A DNA stretch of 64,000 nucleotides, from NCBI GenBank assembly GCA_046294265.1, contig JBKBKC010000001.1, positions 443,325 through 507,324 of the forward strand, written 5' to 3'. Origin of the DNA: JBKBKC01 sp046294265. GTDB lineage: Bacteria > Pseudomonadota > Alphaproteobacteria > Rhodobacterales > Rhodobacteraceae. Positions within the stretch are counted from its first letter, which is position 1, and each line of letters begins with the position of its first letter. The position numbers and the translations under genes were made by a program. This document shows, in pieces, positions 55,835-64,000 of this stretch. The notes beneath the pieces are model-generated. The model saw only the letters and a program-made list of their open reading frames with translations, was not told the DNA's origin and did no database searches.

Positions 55835-56141
55835 CTGGCGCAGCTCGCGGTGCTCGCGTTCCAGCGCCTTCATCCGCTCGGCTATCTCGGTCGGGATACC
55901 GGCCCGCCTGCCGCTGTTCACCTCGGCCTTGTTGACCCGGTCATTCAGGGTCTGCGGCGCGCATCCGACCTTCACCGCGATCGACATTACCGCCTGCCAG
56001 AGCGATCCATGCTGACCCACATAGTCGAGGACCAAAGCGCCGTGCGTTCGCGCACTTCGGGGTAAAACTTGTACGTGGTCTTGTCCATGAGGCTTCATCC
56101 TACTCAAAAGTTGGAGCTTCCGGCAAACCCGGCGCGGTTCA

Positions 56142-56394
56142 CGGTGAGGCGGCGGTAGCCGGAGATCAGCGCGTATGGACGGATGTAGGTCGCATCGACC
56201 TCGATCCCGAAGACCTCGATGGGGTGGTGGAGGCCGATCGCCTCGATCGAGCGGATGAGGTCGTCGAGCGCGGCCTCGTCGGTCAGGCTGCGGTCGCGCG
56301 GCCGGATGGTGGTGTCGACCTGGTCGAGCGGGATCTGGGCGAGTTTTATGCGGGCCTCCGGGTTGCCCGCGCAGTATGCGGGCAGGAGGCGGGG
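56142..56394 (-). pseudogene. ParB/RepB-type nuclease or partition gene, truncated
   Basis: On the minus strand the frame encodes ARIKLAQIPLDQVDTTIRPRDR, then LIRSIEAIGLHHPIEVFG and YALISGYRRLTV, the ParB N-terminal (ParB/Srx) domain. It is cut at 56142 by the IS3 element, and its start is unclear (no good ATG). With the integrase remnant it shows that the area was once part of a plasmid-like or integrative element. Confidence 0.75.
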
Positions 56395-56425
56395 CCTTGC
56401 GCGATGGCTGTCTGCGGCGCGCAGT

Positions 56426-56450
56426 GGGGGGGGCCGGCGTGGCCCCCCCC
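56426..56450 (-). terminator. GC hairpin after the fasciclin gene
   Basis: GGGGGGGGCC (56426-56435) pairs with GGCCCCCCCC (56441-56450), loop of five, 26 bases past the fasciclin stop on the minus strand. No T run. Confidence 0.45.
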
Positions 56451-56475
56451 CGGTGTGTCACTCCGTACCGGGTGA

Positions 56476-56961
56476 TCACATCTTGGGCATGATCACCGAG
56501 TCGATGACATGGATGACGCCGTTGGACGCCTCGATGTCGGCGGTGGAGATCATGGCGCCGTCAACCTTGGCGCCGCCGTCGAGGGTGATGGTCACTTCCG
56601 AGCCCTGCACGGTGGCGGCCATCAGGCCTTCGGACAGGTCGGTGGACATGACCTTGCCGGGCACGACGTGGTAGGTGAGGATCGCGGTCAGCTGGGCGAG
56701 GTTCTCGGGCTTCAGCAGGTCCTCGACAGTGCCCGCGGGCAGGGCGGCGAAGGCGGCGTCGGTGGGCGCGAAGACGGTGAACGGGCCTGGGCCCTTCAGC
56801 GTGTCAACAAGGCCGGCGGCCTGAACTGCGGCCACCAGCGTGGTGAACGAGCCTGCGCCGATGGCGGTATCGACGATATCGCTGCCATGGCCGGCGGAGA
56901 AGGCCGGGGCTGAGATCAGCGCCGTCGAGGCGGCGAGGGCAAGAAAGGTTCTGCGGATCAT
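56476..56961 (-). CDS. Fasciclin (FAS1) domain exported protein
   Basis: A 161-residue secreted protein: signal peptide (MIRRTFLALAASTALISAPAFSA), then one FAS1 domain with FTVFAPTDAAFAALPAGTVEDLL (H1 box) and LTYHVVPGKV ... IHVIDSVIMPKM (H2 box and final strand). FAS1 domains mediate adhesion or bind small ligands; bacterial single-domain versions are periplasmic or surface proteins of unknown role. GGGAG precedes the ATG at 56961. Confidence 0.94.
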   Translation of the reverse strand: MIRRTFLALAASTALISAPAFSAGHGSDIVDTAIGAGSFTTLVAAVQAAGLVDTLKGPGPFTVFAPTDAAFAALPAGTVEDLLKPENLAQLTAILTYHVVPGKVMSTDLSEGLMAATVQGSEVTITLDGGAKVDGAMISTADIEASNGVIHVIDSVIMPKM

Positions 56962-57120
56962 TGGTGTCACTCCCGTTTGATCAGCCAAAGTTGCTTTGGC
57001 CTGAGGAAGACGCACGAAGGGCCGCTTCGGTTCTGTTTCACTTCGCCGTCTGGTGGCCTTGCCAAAGGTGCTGCGCGGCCTAAGCCGCGCCTTCCTCGCC
57101 CGTCCAGACAAACTCATGTG

Positions 57121-57139
57121 ACGCCGCGTGAGGCGGCGT
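57121..57139 (-). terminator. Hairpin after the DUF302 gene
   Basis: ACGCCGC (57121-57127) pairs with GCGGCGT (57133-57139) over five bases, eight bases past the DUF302 stop on the minus strand. No T run. Confidence 0.35.
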
Positions 57140-57146
57140 GTGCGGA

Positions 57147-57599
57147 TCAGTTGCCGATCGCGTCAATCACGATGCCGGACAGCAGGTCCTGCACGGGGGC
57201 CATGGTGCCGGAATAGGCACGGTGGCTGATGGTGACCTGCCCGGGCATGTCGGGCATGGCATAGACATGGATCGCATACGGGCAGTGGCGGATGTTCTGG
57301 GGGTCGGCCTCCATCACCGCGCGGCTGACGGTGGATGAGCAGAAGAGGAAGGCCTGCGCGCCGGAATAGAGTTGGGTTGTGCTACCCACATCGGCGCGCG
57401 TGCGTTCCAGCATGTCCCCGACGTGACTGACGCTGTCGATGACAAGGCCGCGCGACAAGATCGCCTGTTCGACAGCAAAGGTGGCCGAGGCGAAATCCTC
57501 GGTCGCCGTATAGGTTGCGAACTCCTCTGACCACGCGGATGCGGCGGGCAGGGACAGGGCGGCGGCAAGGATCAGGGCGGGAACGGTGGCGTGGCGCAT
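57147..57599 (-). CDS. DUF302 domain exported protein
   Basis: A 150-residue protein with a signal peptide (MRHATVPALILAAALSLPAASAWS) and a DUF302 domain: EDFASATFAVEQAILSRGLVIDSVSHVGDML, later CPYAIHVYAMPDMPGQVTISHRAY. It has a Cys in LFCSSTVSRAVME and another in RHCPY. DUF302 proteins bind small ligands or metals; the role is unknown. GGAGGAGA precedes the ATG at 57599. It is divergent from msrPQ and lies behind the fasciclin gene on the same strand. Confidence 0.88.
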   Translation of the reverse strand: MRHATVPALILAAALSLPAASAWSEEFATYTATEDFASATFAVEQAILSRGLVIDSVSHVGDMLERTRADVGSTTQLYSGAQAFLFCSSTVSRAVMEADPQNIRHCPYAIHVYAMPDMPGQVTISHRAYSGTMAPVQDLLSGIVIDAIGN

Positions 57600-57780
57600 C
57601 GGGGTCTCCTCCACGGGCCGGTGCTGGCCCGGGTATTCATACCGGAGAATGTGATTTCGGTAAAGCGGAAGCCGCCGGAAGGGTCGCGGCAGCGCGCTTT
57701 GGCCCTATACTCGATATCGTGAGGAAACCATTGCGCGCCGGGGCGCGTATCCAGAGACAGGAATGGACAGGGAGCGAGTG

Positions 57781-58701
57781 ATGCGCAAGGGATGGACGAA
57801 TGATCTGGGTTGGTCGGCGGTCACGCCGCGGGCCGATTTCCTGAACCGGCGGACGGTGCTGGCCGGGGCGGGGGCGCTGGCGCTGGCGGGGCCTGCGATG
57901 GCGAGCCTCGGCGCCGTGAAAAGCGCCTTTTCCACCGATGAGGCGCCCAATCCGCTGTCTGACATCACCAGCTACAACAACTTTTACGAGTTCGGCACTG
58001 GCAAGGAGGACCCCAAGCGCCACGCCGGGGGCCTGACGACCGATCCTTGGTCGGTTGTGGTGGACGGGCTGGTGGACCGCCCCGGCACCTATGATCTGGG
58101 CGACATCCTGTCGGGTGTCACGCTGGAGGAGCGCATCTACCGTTTCCGCTGTGTCGAGGCATGGTCTATGGTGATCCCTTGGGTCGGCTTTGAACTGGCC
58201 ACGTTCCTGAACCGCGTCGGCGTTCAGCCGGGCGCGAAATATGTCGCGTTCGAGACGCTGGTGCGCCCGGAGGAGATGCCGGGGCAGCGTCGCCGGTCGC
58301 TGGAATGGCCCTACCGCGAGGGGCTGCGGCTGGACGAGGCGATGAGCCCGCTGACGATTCTCGCGACCGGCCTTTACGACGAGCCGATGCCGAACCAGAA
58401 CGGCGCACCGATCCGGCTGGTGGTGCCGTGGAAATACGGGTTCAAGTCGATCAAGTCGATCGTGCGCATCAGCCTGGTCGAGGCGCAGCCGCAGACCACC
58501 TGGAACATGCTGCAACCCGGCGAATACGGGTTCTACTCCAACGTGAACCCGACGGTGGATCACCCCCGCTGGAGCCAGGCGAGCGAGCGCCGCGTGGGCG
58601 GGGGTCTGTTCGCGCCGCGCATCGACACGCTGATGTTCAATGGCTACGCCGAGCAGGTGGCCGCCCTCTATGCCGGGATGGACCTGGCGCGGAACTACTG
58701 A
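57781..58701 (+). CDS. msrP: Periplasmic protein-methionine-sulfoxide reductase, catalytic subunit
   Basis: Repairs oxidised methionines in periplasmic proteins with a molybdopterin cofactor. The 306-residue protein has a Tat signal (NRRTVLAGAGALALAGPAMA, about 22-41), the Moco-ligating Cys124 in YRFRCVEAWSM, and the sulfite-oxidase fold motifs GLYDEPMPNQNGAPIRLVVPWKYGFKS in the C-terminal half. An earlier ATG exists at 57763, but GGGAG supports 57781. The msrQ start overlaps its stop by one base (TGATG). Confidence 0.97.
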   Translation: MRKGWTNDLGWSAVTPRADFLNRRTVLAGAGALALAGPAMASLGAVKSAFSTDEAPNPLSDITSYNNFYEFGTGKEDPKRHAGGLTTDPWSVVVDGLVDRPGTYDLGDILSGVTLEERIYRFRCVEAWSMVIPWVGFELATFLNRVGVQPGAKYVAFETLVRPEEMPGQRRRSLEWPYREGLRLDEAMSPLTILATGLYDEPMPNQNGAPIRLVVPWKYGFKSIKSIVRISLVEAQPQTTWNMLQPGEYGFYSNVNPTVDHPRWSQASERRVGGGLFAPRIDTLMFNGYAEQVAALYAGMDLARNY

Positions 58702-59297
58702 TGATCGCGGACCGGGTGAATGCAGGGTTGCGCCCGGTTCCGGTCTGGGCGGTCTATGCGTCAGGCGCGGTGCCTGCACTGTGGCTGGTCTTTCTTGCCT
58801 TTACCGGCGGCCTTGGGATTGACCCGGTAAAGGCGCTGGAGCGCGAGCTGGGCCTGATCGGGTTGCAGCTGTTGCTGGCAGGGCTGGCGGTGACGCCGCT
58901 GCGCTGGCTGACAGGCGTAAGCCTGATCCGGTTTCGCCGGGCCATCGGGGTGCTGGCCTTTGTCTATGTGGCATTGCATTTCGCGGTCTGGGTGTTTCTG
59001 GACCTGCAGATGCGGTGGGGCCAGATCGGCGCCGATCTGGTGAAGCGGCCCTATATCGTGGTCGGCTTCCTTGGCTTCCTGATGCTGCTGCCGCTGGCGC
59101 TGACCTCGAACAATGCGAGCGTGCGGTGGCTGGGGGCGGCTGGATGGCGGCGGCTGCACTGGCTCACCTATCCAGCGGCGGTGGCGGGGGGCGTGCATTT
59201 CCTGTGGCTGGTGCGGACTTGGCCGGTGGAACCGCTGCTGTATCTGGTGGCCATAGGTGCCCTGCTGGCCCTGCGGACGTGGCGCGCGCGGGCCTGA
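58701..59297 (+). CDS. msrQ: Heme-binding membrane subunit MsrQ
   Basis: Passes electrons from the quinone pool to MsrP. The 198-residue membrane protein has about six helices of the ferric-reductase-like type; candidate heme-ligand histidines are in YVALHFAVWV, RLHWLTYPAAVAGGVHFLWLV. Its ATG overlaps the msrP stop, so the two are translated together. It ends with GLRTWRARA-like basic residues in the cytoplasm. Confidence 0.95.
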   Translation: MIADRVNAGLRPVPVWAVYASGAVPALWLVFLAFTGGLGIDPVKALERELGLIGLQLLLAGLAVTPLRWLTGVSLIRFRRAIGVLAFVYVALHFAVWVFLDLQMRWGQIGADLVKRPYIVVGFLGFLMLLPLALTSNNASVRWLGAAGWRRLHWLTYPAAVAGGVHFLWLVRTWPVEPLLYLVAIGALLALRTWRARA

Positions 59298-59831
59298 GGC
59301 TGTGGATAACCTGTTGATGTGGTTGGCAGCGGGTTGACGCGTTGTGGTCACTTGGGCGCGAACCCCAATATATTGATGATTTTTTGATCGGGAGGAAAAA
59401 ATTGTCATCATCCTGTCTTTTTCCTCTTGCAGCGCGACGACGACATCCGTAGATAGCCCTTCACCGAAGCACGATGGCGACGCCGAATGTGACGGGAGCA
59501 TCGCGAAAGCGGGGCGCAGACGATCTGGCGATAGAGCAGTCGGCTACACCACAAGGGTGGTGTGCTGAGTGTTTTTGTCTCCGCGGCTCTTTGAGAATTT
59601 TGGTTATGAAGGGATATGTGGGCGGTTTGGGCGCATCGGCGTCTAGCGCTAGCATATCGGCCTACTAGGGGTGCCTGCTATGGTGTTTCGATGATGTAGG
59701 TGTCAGCTTCACTGTCTTGTGGGTCACGTTACTTCGGTAACTTGGCACATGGACAGAAGATGACCTTGCCTGGAGACAGGTGAGGCAGATGTGCGAAGGT
59801 TCGACGTCAAGGACACGGCAGAGATGTCGTT
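59298..59831 (+). other. Upstream region of the rRNA operon, no gene seen
   Basis: About 530 bases without a credible ORF. TGATGA-TTTTTT (59374-59385) and AAAAAA-TTG-TCATCA (59396-59410) can form an AT-rich hairpin that may end msrPQ. ACACCAC (59550-59556) faces GTGGTGT, followed by a T run, upstream of GCTCTTTGAGAA (59585-59596), which resembles an antitermination boxA. A TTGACG at 59334 lacks a fitting -10, so the rrn promoter itself is not located. Confidence 0.5.
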
Positions 59832-61307
<1,476 letters not shown>

Positions 61308-61447
61308 GTTCCTGGCAGATGATGGTTCGCCATGGTCTCGTGGGACACTTAGCAGGGGCTAGTCATAGCCCCAACAACGCGGCCAGGCCGTCCTCATATC
61401 CCTTCACAGTTACGACGCGGGCGCCGACAGGCGCCTGTCCTCTGAGC

Positions 61448-61523
61448 GGGGCCTTAGCTCAGCTGGGAGAGCGCCTGATTTGCATTCAGGAGGTCATCGG
61501 TTCGATCCCGATAGGCTCCACCA
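61448..61523 (+). tRNA. tRNA-Ala(TGC)
   Basis: 76 bases including CCA. Acceptor GGGGCCT with AGGCTCC, anticodon stem CCTGA/TCAGG with loop TTTGCAT (anticodon TGC). It is the first spacer tRNA after 16S. Confidence 0.97.
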
Positions 61524-61632
61524 GGAAGGCATTTGGCGGCGGTTGCGTGTTCCTCGGGCTTTGCGCCCTCGGCACATGCCTCAAAAAGCTTCACCGGAGC
61601 CTTTTGTCGCGCCGGAGGCGTGGGCGGCATGT

Positions 61633-61709
<77 letters not shown>

Positions 61710-62037
61710 TCGACCCTGGATCGTGTGGCGGATTTTGGATCAGATCATCAAGCGCTGCGTGCAGCGTTTGATCATCCGATCCTTCGGATGATGTGTGGAT
61801 GCGGCCGCAAGGTCGCGATGCACGAATTGACATCGTTGAGAGAGAAACATCAGTATCGCTGGTGGTCCCGTGTAAGGGGACACCGGCCGCGCGGGCAACT
61901 GCGGCGGCCAAGGCGATATTGTTCCAAGTCTAGTACACTAACCGGTGCGATCTGCGGATTGCACGGTGGGAAAGTACAAGCTTTTGACACCCGGGAGGGG
62001 AAGGGGCTGCGAACCAGCGGCCTTGCTCTTCCTGGAT
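61710..62037 (+). other. tRNA-Ile to 23S spacer
   Basis: 328 bases without a gene. ATCAAGCGCTG (61747-61757) and CAGCGTTTGAT (61762-61772) form an 11-bp stem with one G-U pair, followed by a second small hairpin CATCCGA/TCGGATG. These are likely processing signals of the rRNA precursor. TGAGAGAGAAACATCAG-like and other spacer motifs show no ORF. Confidence 0.55.
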
Positions 62038-62169
62038 CAAATCAAGCGCGAAAAGGGCGTTTGGTGGATGCCTAGGCAGCAAGAGGCGATGAAGGACGTG
62101 GTACCCTGCGTTAAGCTTTGGGGAGCCGGGAACAGGCTTTGATCCAGAGATGTCCGAATGGGGAAACCC

Positions 62170-62222
62170 ACCTGACAGTTCGTTATAATTGCGCAAGCGG
62201 TTTATAATGGGCTGAGACAGGT
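62170..62222 (+). other. Extended helix 9 of 23S rRNA (processing site)
   Basis: After CGAATGGGGAAACCC the short E. coli helix is replaced by an arm of about 50 bases closed by ACCTG and CAGGT, with an inner GTTATAAT/TTTATAA stem and a GCAA loop. In Rhodobacter this arm is cut by RNase III, giving a 5.8S-like fragment. Confidence 0.75.
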
Positions 62223-63110
62223 ACTTATCCCTGAATACATAGGGGAATAAGAGCAAACCCGGGGAACTGAAACATCTAAGTACCCGGAGGAAAGGAAATC
62301 AACAGAGACTCCGTTAGTAGTGGCGAGCGAACGCGGACCAGCCGATCCTCTGACAGTGACCAGAATGCGCTGGAAAGCGCAGCCATAGCGGGTGACAGCC
62401 CCGTATGGGAAGCTCACGAGGACATATCAAGTAGGGCGGGACACGTGAAATCCTGTCTGAAGATCGGGGGACCACCCCCGAAGGCTAAGTACTCCTTGCT
62501 GACCGATAGCGAACCAGTACCGTGAGGGAAAGGTGAAAAGCACCCCGACGAGGGGAGTGAAACAGTACCTGAAACCGGACGCCTACAAGCAGTCGGAGGG
62601 GCCATGCGCCCTGACGGCGTACCTTTTGTATAATGGGTCAACGACTTGGTCTCACGAGCGAGCTTAAGCCGGTAGGTGGAGGCGCAGCGAAAGCGAGTCT
62701 TAAAAGGGCGCATGAGTTCGTGGGATCAGACCCGAAACCGGGTGATCTAGCCATGACCAGGATGAAGGTTGGGTAACACCAACTGGAGGTCCGAACCCAC
62801 ACCTGTTGAAAAAGGTCGGGATGAGTTGTGGCTAGGGGTGAAAGGCCAATCAAACTCGGAGATAGCTGGTTCTCCGCGAAAGCTATTTAGGTAGCGCCTC
62901 GGACGAATACCTGCGGGGGTAGAGCACTGCATGGGTGATGGGGGCCCACAGCCTTACTGAGCCTAAGCAAACTCCGAATACCGCAGAGTACTATCCGGGA
63001 GACACACGGCGGGTGCTAACGTCCGTCGTGAAGAGGGAAACAACCCTGACCTGCAGCTAAGGCCCCCAATTCGTGGCTAAGTGGGAAAGCATGTGGGACG
63101 GCCAAAACAA

Positions 63111-63141
<31 letters not shown>

Positions 63142-63269
63142 TAAAGATAGCGTAACAGCTCACTGGTCTAGATAAGCTGTCCTGCGGCGAAGATGTAACG
63201 GGGCTCAAGCCACGAGCCGAAGCTCAGGATGCACAGCGATGTGCGTGGTAGCGGAGCGTTCTGTGATAT

Positions 63270-63317
63270 AGTCTCATGTCTCTCTTGCAGCGCAAGCTGC
63301 ATTGGAGACGCGAGGCT
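63270..63317 (+). other. Extra hairpin near E. coli 23S position 1170
   Basis: An insertion of about 48 bases with stems AGTCTC/GAGGCT-type outer pairs, GTCTC/GAGAC and TGCAGC/GCTGCA around a GCAA loop, at a place where E. coli has a short helix. Its form is that of an intervening sequence removed by RNase III. Confidence 0.65.
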
Positions 63318-63879
63318 TTCTGTGAAGCCGGGCTGTAAGGCATCCGGTGGAGAGATCAGAAGCGAGAATGTTGACATGAGTAGCGACAAAGGGGGTGAGA
63401 GACCCCCTCGCCGAAAGTCCAAGGGTTCCTGCTTAAAGCTAATCTGAGCAGGGTAAGCCGGCCCCTAAGGCGAGGCCGAAAGGCGTAGTCGATGGGAACG
63501 GGGTTAATATTCCCCGGCCAGGAGGATGTGACGGATCTGAAACGTTGTTCGCCCTTATCGGATTGGGCGGGCCGCCAACAGGTTCCAGGAAATAGCCCTC
63601 CATCAGACCGTACCCTAAACCGACACAGGTGGACTGGTAGAGAATACCAAGGCGCTTGAGAGAACCACATCAAAGGAACTCGGCAAAATGCCTCCGTAAG
63701 TTCGCGAGAAGGAGGCCCCGTCTGTACGCAAGTATGGGCGGGGGGCACAAACTAGGGGGTGGCGACTGTTTACTTAAAACACAGGGCTGTGCGAAGCCGT
63801 AAGGCGACGTATACAGTCTGACGCCTGCCCGGTGCTGGAAGGTTAAAGGGAGGGGTGCAAGCTCTGAACTGAAGCCCCA

Positions 63880-63961
<82 letters not shown>

Positions 63962-64000
63962 CGATCTCCCCGCTGTCTCTGATGTGGACTCAGCGAAATT

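Larger units (their letters stand above)
55686..56088 (-). pseudogene. IS3 transposase orfA, interrupted
   Basis: ATG at 56088 begins MDKTTYKFYPEVRER; a frameshift follows, then ALVLDYVGQHGSLWQAVMS, CAPQTLNDRVNKAEVNSGRR and AERMKALEREHRELRQ, the HTH_Tnp_1 domain and leucine-zipper region of OrfA. Two palindromic insertions split the remaining NEILRK and AYFAAAELDRR. The final stop overlaps the orfB ATG (55684-55688), the original orfA-orfB junction. Confidence 0.85.
54831..56141 (-). mobile_element. IS3-family insertion sequence, decayed
   Basis: The ends carry inverted repeats: TGAACCGCGCCGGGTTTG at 54832-54849 is found inverted at 56124-56141, and the similarity runs over 27 bases with a few mismatches. 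CGGT flanks both ends (54827-54830 and 56142-56145), consistent with a 4-bp target duplication. Inside, on the minus strand, are orfA, the front and the tail of orfB, an IS256 end and four short palindromic insertions. It sits in a broken integrase on the left and a ParB gene on the right. Confidence 0.85.

Noticed and set aside
59334..59370. TTGACG as the -35 of an rrn promoter
   Set aside because: The expected -10 position reads CGCGAA, and it lies about 500 bases before 16S; I could not place the rrn promoter with confidence.

Overview
The window comes from the chromosome of a high-GC alphaproteobacterium of the Rhodobacteraceae/Paracoccaceae type; the genus cannot be fixed from sequence reading alone. 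The evidence is the 16S rRNA and the fragmented-type 23S rRNA, a PhyR-NepR-EcfG stress switch, an lpt-hpf-ptsN block without rpoN, the hemD-mic60-hemY neighbourhood, a GT14-DUF5928 glycosyltransferase, DUF2125 and DUF1269 proteins, and very frequent ATGA/GTGA stop-start overlaps.

Layout. 1-9.7 kb: a cut-off unknown gene and a convergent unknown, pyrF, an NfeD/SPFH membrane pair, dinB, dnaKJ and a bacterial eRF1-like (baeRF) protein. 9.7-18.5 kb: a surface-glycan block with an orphan polysaccharide-export permease, a CysQ-type PAP phosphatase, galU, two paralogous glycosyltransferases, a GT14 glycosyltransferase and a two-part sulfotransferase. Together these suggest a sulfated cell-surface polymer. 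18.5-26.1 kb: the general stress response. phyR and nepR-ecfG-kinase diverge from one perfectly palindromic double EcfG promoter. Next to them lie regulon-type genes (AI-2E permease, CsbD, DUF2383, holin-like, DUF3618, DUF1328), several behind exact GGAAC-N16/17-CGTT promoters, and a predicted stress-induced small RNA.

26.1-33.6 kb: ptsN, hpf, lptBAC, RNase D, tRNA-Leu(CAG), a lower-GC M15-type peptidase coupled to a small exported protein, an NDUFA9-like reductase and uppP. 33.6-41.3 kb: gltD and gltB (glutamate synthase) separated by three small genes, preceded by an AT-rich leader that could attenuate. 41.3-50.8 kb: DUF1269, an IMPase/CysQ paralogue, PmbA/TldD, DUF2125, an SDR/enoyl-CoA hydratase pair, hydantoinase B, tsaD and hemD. 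50.8-53.9 kb: mic60 (with an EcfG-type promoter) and hemY.

53.9-56.4 kb is a decayed island: a tRNA-Thr-like remnant, a frameshifted integrase, an IS3-family element broken by an IS256 end and by several 38-46 bp palindromic micro-insertions, and a ParB stump. After it come fasciclin, DUF302 and msrPQ genes. The window ends inside an rRNA operon (16S, tRNA-Ala, tRNA-Ile, partial 23S) whose two spacer tRNAs are in the reverse of the usual order.
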